A stretch of DNA of 51,497 nucleotides, from contig JALOQF010000185.1 in assembly GCA_025459425.1 (NCBI GenBank), positions 1-51,497 on the forward strand, in the 5' to 3' direction. The notes beneath the pieces are model-generated. The model made no database searches and was not told the origin of the DNA. It saw only the letters and a program-made list of their open reading frames with translations. Shown here one piece after another: positions 45,105 through 51,497 of this stretch; the stretch's first letter is position 1; each line of letters opens with the position of its first letter. Both the position numbers and the translations under genes were made by a program. The stretch comes from Myxococcaceae bacterium (GTDB taxonomy: Bacteria; Myxococcota; Myxococcia; Myxococcales; Myxococcaceae).

Positions 45105-47180
45105 TCACTTCACCGGCGTCGTGTCGACCTTCTCGCGGGGAACGACGGTCGGCTCGGGCTCTCGCTCGAAGGGCCCAACGCCCAGCGCGTAGAGAATCGA
45201 CAGCACCGCGGCGATGAAGAGCGGCACCAGCAGCAGCACCACCAGGAGCGTCGAGCGGCCACCCTGCGCGCTGGCCACCGTCTCGCGAAAGTCATCGTCG
45301 TCGTCGTTCGTCTTCTCAGCCACCGGGGGCGCGGGCTGGGTGACGACGTTGGGCGGCGGCGCGCGGCGAATGGTGGGTGGCTTGTTCGACGGCACGTCGA
45401 AGGGCAGGCCGATGGCCGTCTTGGCCTCGGGCTCGTCGTCGGCCCAGTCGCCAGGTGAAGCCCGGTTGGTGATGCTCAGCGTCTCGCTCGTCGTCGAGCG
45501 TATCGGAATCGGCGCCTGCACCGGCGGTGGCGCCGACGCGATGCCGGCCGGAATCGTCTTGGCGAGGTTGGGCGGCTGCGGGCGCGGCACGTCGGGAGAC
45601 ACCACCACCGACGGCGGGCTGTGGGCCGGCACTGGCTGTTGCTCGGTCGGCCGGCTGGGCTTCTGCTGGGCGAGAATCTTCGCGCGCAGCTGCTTGATTT
45701 CTTCTGGCAGCGCCGCGGCCGGAATCGTCTTGGCCTCGCTGTCGTCGTCGTAGGCGTTGGGTGGGGGCTCGAGCCGCACCACAAGCGGGTTGAAGGGCGT
45801 CGGGCCCTGCTCGACGGGTGGACTCCCGGCCGAGCCGCCCCGAAGCACGCGCGGCCGCGCGGGGCTCGTCTCGGACTCCAGAGGCATCGACATGGGCACC
45901 GTCGGAGGCGGCGGCTTGCGCAGGCTGTTCGGGAGGCCGGTGGGCGGCGTGGGTGATGGCACCGGCGGCCCCGGTTTGCGCAGGCCCGACGTCGAGCTCT
46001 GCACCGGTGGAGGCGGCGTGGTGCGACGGAGGCTGTTGGGGAGGCCGGTGGGCGGCGTCGGGGGTGGCCGCGTGTCGTCGCCCTGGCTCGATGGAGGTGC
46101 GGTCGGTGCGCTCGCGCGCGCCTCGGCCCCCGTCACCTTCACGCGGGCCAGCAGCGAGTCGATGCGAATCTCTCCCGTCGTCTCGGAGCCGAAGTTCGTC
46201 GCCTCGAGAATGCGGCGGGTCTCCTGCCGGCGGTCCGAGAAGTGCCGTGACACGAGCTCGGCCGACTGCTCCGGGTGCCAGATGAGGCCGGGGGCGGCCT
46301 TCTCGATGGCGCGGGCGAACTCGAGCGCCGTGGCGAAGCGGTCTTCCCGCTTGCGCTGCAGCGACTTCATCACCACCGCGTCCACCTCGGGAGTCACCTC
46401 GGGGTTGGTGCGCGACGGCGGCGCGACGGTGGTGTTGAGGGCGGCCATCATGCCCTCTTCGGCGTTCTTCCCGTGGAAGAGGCGCAGGCCGGTCAGGCAC
46501 TCGTGCAGCACCACGCCCAGCGAGAAGATGTCGCTGCGCGAGTCGAGCGGCTCGCCCCGAATCTGTTCGGGCGACATGTAGCCCGACGTGCCCTTCACCA
46601 TGCCGATGCTGGTGCGGCTCGAGCGGCCGAGCGCCTTGGCGATGCCGAAGTCGAGGAGCTTCGTGACGCCTTCGTACGTCACCATGATGTTCTTCTCGGC
46701 GACGTCGCGGTGAATGACGATCTGCTTTCGCCCGCGCGGGTCGGTGAAGGTGTGCGCGTAGTGGAGCGCGAGCGCGGTGTCGCGCACGCTCTGGAGCGTG
46801 AAGCCGACGGGAATGGGCTCCTTCGCGGCGCGGCAGGCCTTGGCCATCTCGACGAGGGTGCAGCCCTGGACGAACTCCATGGCCATGAACAGCTCGCCGG
46901 CGTCGACGTCGAGCTCGAACACCTGCGCGATGTTGGGGTGGTTGAAGGCGGCGGTGGTGCGCGCCTCTTCCAGGAACATGCGCACGAAGTCCTCTTCGCC
47001 GCCGATGTCCGGGAGGATGGTCTTCAGCACCACGAGCTTCTTGAACCCGCCGATGCCCGACTGCGTCGCGAGGTAAATCTGGCTCATGCCGCCCGTCGAG
47101 AGGCGACACAAGACCTCGAACTTCCCCAGACGACGCCGGTCGAGGGCCGTCGAGGGGGCGATGAAGGGCTGACCTGCCAC
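45105..47180 (-). CDS. Ser/Thr protein kinase with long Pro-rich linker and C-terminal helix
   Basis: The protein has 691 residues. The kinase domain (about 20-290) has a Gly loop (28-33, Ser-Thr-Gly-Gly-Met-Ser), Lys53, HRDVAEKN (157-164) and DFG (177-179), and is closely similar to the kinase at 40783. Residues 345-640 are Pro/Thr/Ser-rich, with the motif Pro-Pro-Thr-Gly-Leu-Pro-Asn-Ser-Leu-Arg present twice. A membrane helix (about 645-670) is followed by a 20-residue tail. The linker is likely disordered and a candidate for autophosphorylation. Confidence 0.93.
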   Translation of the reverse strand: MAGQPFIAPSTALDRRRLGKFEVLCRLSTGGMSQIYLATQSGIGGFKKLVVLKTILPDIGGEEDFVRMFLEEARTTAAFNHPNIAQVFELDVDAGELFMAMEFVQGCTLVEMAKACRAAKEPIPVGFTLQSVRDTALALHYAHTFTDPRGRKQIVIHRDVAEKNIMVTYEGVTKLLDFGIAKALGRSSRTSIGMVKGTSGYMSPEQIRGEPLDSRSDIFSLGVVLHECLTGLRLFHGKNAEEGMMAALNTTVAPPSRTNPEVTPEVDAVVMKSLQRKREDRFATALEFARAIEKAAPGLIWHPEQSAELVSRHFSDRRQETRRILEATNFGSETTGEIRIDSLLARVKVTGAEARASAPTAPPSSQGDDTRPPPTPPTGLPNSLRRTTPPPPVQSSTSGLRKPGPPVPSPTPPTGLPNSLRKPPPPTVPMSMPLESETSPARPRVLRGGSAGSPPVEQGPTPFNPLVVRLEPPPNAYDDDSEAKTIPAAALPEEIKQLRAKILAQQKPSRPTEQQPVPAHSPPSVVVSPDVPRPQPPNLAKTIPAGIASAPPPVQAPIPIRSTTSETLSITNRASPGDWADDEPEAKTAIGLPFDVPSNKPPTIRRAPPPNVVTQPAPPVAEKTNDDDDDFRETVASAQGGRSTLLVVLLLVPLFIAAVLSILYALGVGPFEREPEPTVVPREKVDTTPVK

Positions 47181-47412
47181 GGAGTAGCGCGGAGTCTACA
47201 CGTCCCGAGGCGAACGTCGTGTTTCTGGGCAGGTGGAGGTGCGAGTGCTGACTACCGACTGCAACGCGACTGTAACCAGGAACGGCTGTGGAATTGTCTG
47301 CCGAGGTGCCGGCGGGTTGCGTCGGCCAGCGCTGTCGTCGTCACGGCTGGGTTGGCTGTGCCGAGAAGCCCGAGATGGGTCGGCGCCGGGCCGACGTGGG
47401 GCGCTCTTCGCG

Positions 47413-48324
47413 TCACGGTGCAGGTGAGCCGGGTGAGGCCACCGCGCGCGCCACGGGGTCTGTCGGCCTCAGCGCGCCGAGCAGCACACCGGTGACGCAG
47501 AGGAGCGCGCCGAGCGCCGAGAGCGGTACGAGGGGTTCGTTCAGCAGCGTCAGTCCGAGCACCCACGCCAGCACCGGGACGAGCTGCGTGGTGGCGCTGC
47601 CGGCCGTGGCGCTGGTGAAGCCCATGCCGAAGGTGAAGAGGAGCTGCCCACCAATCGACAAGAGCCCCATCACCAGACAGCTGACGAGCAGCGCGCCTTC
47701 GAGCGGCACCCAGCGCGGCGCCGCGAGGGGCCCGCTGATGGAAGCGCCCACCACCGAGAACGCGAAGAACACGGTGGCGGCGTTGGTGGTCTGCCGCAGC
47801 GAGCGGATGACGGTGATGGCCGCGCCGCCAAAGAGGCCCGAGGCGACCCCCGCGAGGCCGCCGACGCCGGGCGACAGCGGCTCCTTGAACTCGCCCGTCG
47901 CGATGGACACCAGCACCGCGCCGATGGTCGCCAGCAGCAGCCCCACGCGGGCCAGGTTCGACGGCCGCTCCTTCAGCACGAGGCCCGCGAAGACCGCCGC
48001 CCAGATGGGCGAACAGTAGTTGAGCACGGTGGCTGGCCCGCTCCCGAGCCGCTCGATGGCGATGAAGTAGGTGAGCACCGCACCGGTGCCGAACAGGCCG
48101 CGCAGGAGCAGCTTCACCGGGCTCCGCAGGTCGGGCCCCTGCCGGCGCACGAGGAACCAGCTCGTCATCACCGCCGCGCCCACTGCGAAGCGAACGAACG
48201 AGAGCTGCGCCGCGGGCACCGTCGCCGAGAGGTGCCGCGCCAGCACGGCCATCACCGCGAAGAAGACCGACGAGACGACGATGAGCCAGGTGCCGCGGCG
48301 CGACTGCACGATGCCGCCGCGCAT
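47413..48324 (-). CDS. EamA/DMT-superfamily transporter
   Basis: The protein has 303 residues with ten membrane helices arranged as two EamA repeats (about 10-145 and 155-290). Typical features are the conserved Leu-Lys-Glu-Arg-Pro (117-121) at the end of the first repeat and Leu-Asn-Glu-Pro-Leu (about 262-266) in the second. DMT carriers export small metabolites such as amino acids or nucleobases; the substrate cannot be predicted. The tail of 20 residues is Pro/Ala-rich. Confidence 0.88.
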   Translation of the reverse strand: MRGGIVQSRRGTWLIVVSSVFFAVMAVLARHLSATVPAAQLSFVRFAVGAAVMTSWFLVRRQGPDLRSPVKLLLRGLFGTGAVLTYFIAIERLGSGPATVLNYCSPIWAAVFAGLVLKERPSNLARVGLLLATIGAVLVSIATGEFKEPLSPGVGGLAGVASGLFGGAAITVIRSLRQTTNAATVFFAFSVVGASISGPLAAPRWVPLEGALLVSCLVMGLLSIGGQLLFTFGMGFTSATAGSATTQLVPVLAWVLGLTLLNEPLVPLSALGALLCVTGVLLGALRPTDPVARAVASPGSPAP

Positions 48325-48399
48325 AGTCGAACGGCCCCGCCACGCCTATGGCCGCGCGGGCCCGGTCAGGAACGGCAGAAGCCCGCGTCTGGGAAGACA

Positions 48400-48555
48400 T
48401 CAGCGCCCGGCCGATGAGGCCCTACACGCACTCGGATGTTGCAGGTTCGAATCCTGCCGGCCGCGCTCCATGCGGTCGTAGCTCAACCTGGTAGAGCACC
48501 GCCCTGTCAAGGCAGGGGAGAAATCCCCTCTGTGGCTTCTTCACTCGGGCGCTGA
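48400..48555 (+). ncRNA. Structured RNA module 1, carrying a permuted tRNA
   Basis: Ends pair over 10 bp: TCAGCGCCCG (48400-48409) with CGGGCGCTGA (48546-48555). Inside are a GGCC-GATGA-GGCC hairpin (48409-48421), the permuted tRNA-Asp (48434-48513) and a 6-bp stem with GAAA tetraloop (48514-48529) that abuts the tRNA 5' half. The blocks next to these (CCTACACGC and CTGTGGCTTCTTCACT) recur in module 2 with two or three transitions. The downstream copy has different bases in the same stems (covariation), which supports a selected RNA fold. The plus strand is the coherent one because the tRNA is on it. Confidence 0.7.
48434..48513 (+). tRNA. Circularly permuted tRNA-Asp (GUC)
   Basis: The 3' half comes first: GG of the anticodon stem, a 5-nt variable loop, T arm GCAGG-TTCGAAT-CCTGC (48441-48457), acceptor strand CGGCCGC (48458-48464) and discriminator G (48465). 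After 6 nt (CTCCAT) the 5' half follows: acceptor GCGGTCG (48472-48478), TA, D arm GCTC...GAGC, and anticodon arm CCGCC-CTGTCAA-GGC (48499-48513). Joining 48513 to 48434 gives a 74-nt tRNA with all four stems paired (one G-U), U8, G18G19, U33, anticodon GTC and the Asp discriminator G73. No D or anticodon arm precedes 48434 and no T arm follows 48513, so it is not a normal gene read wrongly. Confidence 0.8.
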
Positions 48556-48565
48556 GACTTTTTCC

Positions 48566-48586
48566 GGGGCTCGTCGTTCGAGCCCC
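48566..48586. other. Perfect 8-bp hairpin between the two RNA modules
   Basis: GGGGCTCG-TCGTT-CGAGCCCC. A run of five T precedes it on the plus strand and none follows, so it is not a standard terminator on either strand. Confidence 0.5.
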
Positions 48587-48599
48587 TTCCAACGTTCCT

Positions 48600-48704
48600 G
48601 GACCCGGCCGACGAGGCCCGACACGCCTGATGACCAGCGCGGCCCCAGTGCCGCCTGGTTCCTGACGGAGGGAAACCTCCACTGCGGCTTCCTCACTCGG
48701 GTCC
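48600..48704 (+). ncRNA. Structured RNA module 2, without a tRNA
   Basis: Closing stem GGACCCG (48600-48606) with CGGGTCC (48698-48704). Then GGCC-GACGA-GGCC (48606-48618), a bulged 9-bp hairpin CCAG-c-GCGGC...GCCGC-CTGG (48634-48658) where module 1 has the tRNA, and GGAGG-GAAA-CCTCC (48667-48680). The block ACTGCGGCTTCCTCACT matches module 1. Closing and tetraloop stems differ in sequence from module 1 but keep pairing. It does not match an RNA family that I can name. Confidence 0.6.
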
Positions 48705-48717
48705 GACCCTTCGTTTC

Positions 48718-48770
48718 ATGTTTCCAGTGGTCACATGGCCTATGGTCAGGGTGTTACCATTGGTCACATC
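48718..48770. repeat. Two copies of the MITE-end motif
   Basis: ATGTTTCCAGTGGTCACATG (48718-48737) and GTGTTACCATTGGTCACATC (48751-48770) lie in direct orientation, 33 bp apart. They match the ends of the element at 8657-8789. They may be one end of a lost transposon next to the tRNA locus, or protein-binding sites. Confidence 0.5.
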
Positions 48771-48800
48771 AGAATCCGTAGGTCGCTGCACCGGCCGACG

Positions 48801-49946
48801 TCACCTGGCGGGCGAGCGCTGGAGCGCCGTACGGAACGCGCGGGCCTTGGCGACGGCTTCGTCGGGCGTCGGCGCGTGCACCACGAAGTGGCCCATCTTG
48901 CGCTTCGCCCGGGCCTCGCGCTTCCCGTACAGGTACACGTCGACGACCTCGGGGAACTCACGCCACGCCGTCAGGTCGAGCGGGCCTCCGCTGCGCCCCT
49001 GCGCCAGCCAGACGTCTCCCAGCAGGTTGCCCATGCACCAGCCACCGGGGTGCAACTCGGGCGTGGTGAGCGGAACGCCAGACAGAATTCGCGCCAGGGC
49101 GTCGAACTGGCTCACCGTGCAGGCCTGCCGGGTGACGTGGCCAGAGTTGTGGACCCGCGGCGCCAGCTCGTTCACGAACAAGTGGCGAACGCCGTCGCGG
49201 CCGGAGCCGATGAAGAACTCGACGGTGAGCAGCCCCACCACGTCGAGCGCGCGGGCGATGGCGAGCGCGGTGCTCCGGGCCTCGTCTTGAAACGATGGGT
49301 CGAGGCGCGCGGGCAGCACCGTGACGTCGAGCACGTGGTCGACGTGCACGTTCTCGAAGACGGGGAAGGTGAAGTCGGCGCCGCGGCCATCACGCGCGAC
49401 GATGCACGACACCTCACCCTCGAGCGTCAGCACCTCTTCCAGCACCCAGGGGTGGCCGCGCTCCGGCAGGCTCGACACGGCGTCGACCGTCTTCAGCCGG
49501 TGTTGGCCCTTCCCGTCGTAACCGCCGAGCGACGACTTCACGATGCAGGGGGCTCCGAAGCGCCGCACTGCTTCGTGCAGGGAGTCCTCTGGAGCCACCA
49601 CGGCGAACTGCACCGGACGAAACCCATGCCGCGCGAGGAACGTCTTTTCGAGCGCGCGGTGCTGTGACGTCTTGAGCACCTCGAGCGACGGCGCCAGCAC
49701 CGCCGCCCAGGGCGCCAGCGGCGCCGATGGAATGTTCTCGGAGTCGTAGGTGACGCGCTCCAGGCCCGTGAAGAACGCCTCGAGCCCCCGGGCGTCGTCG
49801 AGCGCCCGTTGCACCACGCCCGCCAGCCGCTGCGCGCACGGTGCCTCGGGGTCTGGCTCGAGCACGCGCACGGGCGTGTCCAGCTTCCGCAGTGACTCGG
49901 CGAGCATGAGCCCGAGCTGACCGCCGCCGAGGATGCCGACGGTCAT
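48801..49946 (-). CDS. purK: N5-carboxyaminoimidazole ribonucleotide synthase
   Basis: The protein has 381 residues and an ATP-grasp fold. It begins with the Gly-Gly-Gly-Gln-Leu-Gly loop (7-12), has Tyr-Asp-Gly-Lys-Gly-Gln (about 143-148) and the metal/ATP motif [12 protein letters not shown] (about 259-270) diagnostic of PurK. It carboxylates AIR with ATP and bicarbonate for de novo purine synthesis. Its ATG overlaps the purE stop (ATGA), so the two consecutive enzymes are translated together. Confidence 0.95.
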   Translation of the reverse strand: MTVGILGGGQLGLMLAESLRKLDTPVRVLEPDPEAPCAQRLAGVVQRALDDARGLEAFFTGLERVTYDSENIPSAPLAPWAAVLAPSLEVLKTSQHRALEKTFLARHGFRPVQFAVVAPEDSLHEAVRRFGAPCIVKSSLGGYDGKGQHRLKTVDAVSSLPERGHPWVLEEVLTLEGEVSCIVARDGRGADFTFPVFENVHVDHVLDVTVLPARLDPSFQDEARSTALAIARALDVVGLLTVEFFIGSGRDGVRHLFVNELAPRVHNSGHVTRQACTVSQFDALARILSGVPLTTPELHPGGWCMGNLLGDVWLAQGRSGGPLDLTAWREFPEVVDVYLYGKREARAKRKMGHFVVHAPTPDEAVAKARAFRTALQRSPAR

Positions 49947-50512
49947 CGACGTGCCTTCTTCGTCCCACCGGCCCCTTCACCAGCCGGCAACACGAGGTCG
50001 GCCGTCGAGGCCTTCGCCTTCTCGGCGTTGTCGATGCGGTACGCCTCGAGCTTCTTGTGCAGCCCCTCGTCGTCGAGCGAGAGCAGGCGCAGGGCGAACA
50101 GCGCTGCGTTCGTCGCGCCCGCCGCGCCGATGGCGAAGGTGGCCGTGGGTACACCGGCTGGCATCTGCACGATGGACAGCAACGAGTCGACGCCGGCCAG
50201 CGCCTTCGACTGCACCGGCACACCCAGCACTGGCAGCGAGGTGAGCGAGGCGACCATGCCGGGCAGGTGGGCCGCGCCTCCGGCACCCGCGATGATGACC
50301 TTCACGCCCCGCGCGCGGGCTTCCTTGGCGAACTCCACCATCAGCTCGGGCGTGCGGTGCGCTGACACCACCTTGCGCTCGCTCGGCACGCCGAAGCGCT
50401 CGAGCGTCTCGACGGCGTGGCGCATGGTGTCCCAGTCGGAGGCGCTCCCCATGATGACGGCCACCGCGGGCGCGGGCGTGAGGCCTTCCGGTCGTTGAGC
50501 GCGTGCTGGCAT
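49943..50512 (-). CDS. purE: N5-carboxyaminoimidazole ribonucleotide mutase
   Basis: The protein has 189 residues from the ATG at 50512. The class I PurE signatures are present: Met-Gly-Ser-Ala-Ser-Asp-Trp (21-27), Ser-Ala-His-Arg-Thr-Pro (about 49-54) and [10 protein letters not shown] (about 75-84). It converts the PurK product to CAIR. The frame is open upstream to 50719, in line with the third micro-ORF, but that extension lacks PurE-like sequence and is probably accidental. The C-terminal 25 residues are an extra basic tail. Confidence 0.95.
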   Translation of the reverse strand: MPARAQRPEGLTPAPAVAVIMGSASDWDTMRHAVETLERFGVPSERKVVSAHRTPELMVEFAKEARARGVKVIIAGAGGAAHLPGMVASLTSLPVLGVPVQSKALAGVDSLLSIVQMPAGVPTATFAIGAAGATNAALFALRLLSLDDEGLHKKLEAYRIDNAEKAKASTADLVLPAGEGAGGTKKARR

Positions 50513-50719
50513 CGAGGCGCGGCACCCTACACCCGGTGATGCCCTGAATCGATGGACACCGGCACGTGATGGAGCGGGCGACGCTGGGCCTGCGCATCGG
50601 TGCGCGTCTGCCGTGGCGCGTGACGTCTCCGCCGCCTGGCCCTGGCCGAGCAGCGACGAGAACAGCTTCTTCACGAAGTTGGTGAAGACCGACAGGAGCT
50701 GCTGGAGTGGGTTCTTCAC
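50513..50719 (-). CDS. Third micro-ORF copy, running in frame into purE
   Basis: The GTG at 50719 overlaps the stop of the second copy (GTGA). The first 28 codons encode the same amphipathic helix as the other copies (start [19 protein letters not shown]). The usual stop is missing, and the frame continues through a low-bias spacer into purE. Either translation yields a PurE with a 69-residue N-terminal extension or, more likely, this copy has decayed and purE starts at its own ATG. Confidence 0.4.
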
Positions 50720-50868
50720 CCTTCATGGTGTCGCGGCGCGCGAGCCCGTCCGGCGCCCGCGTTCGGGGTGACGTCCCCGCCGCCCTGGCCCTGGCTGAGC
50801 AGCAACGAGAACAGCTTCTTCACGAAGTCGGTGAAGACCGACAGGAGCTGCTGGAGCGGGTTCTTCAC
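50716..50868 (-). CDS. Micro-ORF copy 2 (50-residue amphipathic peptide)
   Basis: The GTG start overlaps the stop of copy 1 (GTGA). Residues 2-26 form an amphipathic helix ([19 protein letters not shown]), then a Gln-Gly-Gly linker and a basic tail ([10 protein letters not shown]). Third-position GC is nearly total across the helix. Length and tail are almost the same as copy 1. Confidence 0.55.
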   Translation of the reverse strand: MKNPLQQLLSVFTDFVKKLFSLLLSQGQGGGDVTPNAGAGRARAPRHHEG

Positions 50869-51029
50869 CCTTCGGGGTGTCGCGGCGCGCGAGCCCGTCC
50901 GGCGCCCGCGTTCGGGGTGACCTGCCCGCCGCCCTGGCCCTGGCCGAGCAGGGCTCCGAGGAAGGACGAGAACAGCTTCTTCACGAAGTCGGTGAAGACC
51001 GACAGGAACTGCTGGAGCGGGTTCTTCAC
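50865..51029 (-). CDS. Micro-ORF copy 1 (54-residue amphipathic peptide)
   Basis: The GTG start overlaps the stop of a leader ORF (GTGA). The helix ([19 protein letters not shown]) is followed by a hydrophobic Gly/Leu stretch, a Gly-rich linker and a basic tail ([10 protein letters not shown]). It is about 85-90% identical to copy 2 in DNA. No family recognised. Such helices are typical of membrane-active or self-assembling peptides, but this is only a physical resemblance. Confidence 0.55.
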   Translation of the reverse strand: MKNPLQQFLSVFTDFVKKLFSSFLGALLGQGQGGGQVTPNAGAGRARAPRHPEG

Positions 51030-51115
51030 CCTTTTGCGCCGAGGCGTACGGCGCGCCGAGTTCGTCGAGGAGCCAGCGCGGGCGTTTCGCGCATGTCCGC
51101 AGAGATGCCCGGCAT
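51026..51115 (-). CDS. Leader micro-ORF (29 residues)
   Basis: An ATG at 51115 opens 29 codons whose stop overlaps the GTG of copy 1. The peptide has a very basic C-terminus (RRTRRAVRLGAKG) similar in character to the tails of copies 1 and 2, so it may be the tail of a further decayed copy. Confidence 0.35.
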   Translation of the reverse strand: MPGISADMRETPALAPRRTRRAVRLGAKG

Positions 51116-51194
51116 CGTCAGCGCGTGGCAGCTGCCCTGGCTCGAGTCTTCCTCACGACGCCGAAGGCCGGTTGCCTCGCCTGAAACCGGGCGA

Positions 51195-51497
51195 CTACGT
51201 CTTCATCCGCACGCGGTGTTCGTGCACCGCTTCCGGCGGCGTCTCTTTCGCAGCGGCCTGCTTGAGCAGGCGCGTCACCTGCGGCCCGAGGACGTCGAGC
51301 TCGGTCGAGGTGTACCGCTCGCCGCCGAAGCGCCGCACCTGCTCGGTCTGGCGCCGCAGCATCACCGCGTCCTGCGCGAAGATGGCCGAGGCCACCGGCG
51401 CCACGAAGGGCTTCACCAGCCACGACGGCAACGGCAGCTTGAACGTCACCACCGCGAACACCCGCGTGAAGGTGTCGTTCACCGGCGTGAGCGCGCT
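51195..51497 (-). CDS. C-terminal part of a Rieske-type oxygenase-like protein (partial)
   Basis: The minus-strand frame is open to the window edge, so the 5' part lies outside; the GTG at 51482 is probably internal. The visible 100 residues contain a hydrophobic Leu-Pro-Leu-Pro-Ser-Trp-Leu stretch and the segment Gln-Asp-Ala-Val-Met-Leu-Arg-Arg-Gln-Thr, then Ser-Thr-Glu-Leu-Asp-Val-Leu. These recall the end of pheophorbide-a-oxygenase-like Rieske non-haem iron proteins. The Rieske motif itself is not in the window, so the call is tentative. Confidence 0.4.
   Translation of the reverse strand, partial: SALTPVNDTFTRVFAVVTFKLPLPSWLVKPFVAPVASAIFAQDAVMLRRQTEQVRRFGGERYTSTELDVLGPQVTRLLKQAAAKETPPEAVHEHRVRMKT

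Noticed and set aside
48434-48513. Two ordinary tandem tRNA genes, or an attachment site left by an integrated element
   Set aside because: No 5' half precedes the T arm and no T arm follows the anticodon arm; an att remnant would not place a matching 5' half 6 nt after the discriminator with full stem complementarity.
48400-48555. Hammerhead ribozyme or group I/II intron in the module
   Set aside because: GATGA and GAAA are present, but the CTGANGA core is not intact in module 1 and lies in the wrong order in module 2; the flanks are far too short for group I or II introns and lack their boundary bases.
48566-48586. Intrinsic terminator between the RNA modules
   Set aside because: The T-run precedes the hairpin on the plus strand and reads as A on the minus strand, so neither direction fits.
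48422-48682. Minus-strand ORF of 86 residues over the tRNA modules
   Set aside because: Its C-terminus (RPAGFEPATSECV) is the usual false translation of an antisense tRNA 3' end, and the DNA is explained by RNA structure.

Overview
The window is a 51.5 kb stretch of very GC-rich DNA with near-saturated GC at third codon positions. Five large Ser/Thr protein kinases, several lipoproteins with Gly-rich linkers followed by propeller-like domains, a PEGA-type kinase tail, and many secreted proteins of unknown role point to a predatory-type Myxococcota (Myxococcales) chromosome. No rRNA, phage module, CRISPR array or intact transposase was seen. The taxonomic assignment is an inference from gene content.

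Layout. 1-3.9 kb is an accessory-looking patch: a DUF4365 nuclease-like gene coupled to an unknown partner, a HicA-like orphan, a lipoprotein and gene scraps. 3.9-9.3 kb holds a kinase with a cyclic-nucleotide-binding domain, a DUF2079 membrane protein, a secreted protein and an OsmC protein, with a 133-bp MITE-like element between the last two. 9.3-17.4 kb is mostly envelope or secreted proteins, including a big Gly-repeat lipoprotein, a secreted helix-hairpin-helix protein and a propeller/di-heme cytochrome c lipoprotein. 17.4-26.8 kb has a membrane-anchored kinase, an ILVBL/HACL2-like thiamine-diphosphate lyase, a secreted Lon-type (S16) protease and a zinc-ribbon/17-residue-repeat/TPR protein. 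26.8-29.7 kb contains two non-coding tandem-repeat zones flanking a MarR regulator and a cytochrome P460. 29.7-37.9 kb has glutamine synthetase, a pilus-assembly-type N-domain protein, two coiled-coil paralogues around a TPR membrane protein, another Gly-repeat lipoprotein, and a coupled rhodanese/YeiH pair. 38-47.2 kb has three more kinases and a Cys-rich lipoprotein. 47.4-51.5 kb has a DMT transporter, an unusual tRNA locus, purE-purK, a tandem family of micro-ORFs, and the 3' end of an oxygenase-like gene.

The most interesting signal is at 48.40-48.71 kb. A complete, fully paired tRNA-Asp(GUC) is present in circularly permuted order: the 3' half (48434-48465) precedes the 5' half (48472-48513), with 6 nt between them. 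It sits inside a structured RNA module closed by a 10-bp stem. A second copy of the same module (48600-48704), with covarying stems and an ordinary hairpin in place of the tRNA, lies about 45 nt downstream. How such a precursor would be matured is unknown from the sequence; no group I or II intron or clear bulge-helix-bulge was found.

Secondary points are a 19-20 bp near-palindrome that forms the ends of a 133-bp MITE-like element near 8.7 kb and recurs at 48.7 kb, and three tandem translationally coupled micro-proteins upstream of purE.
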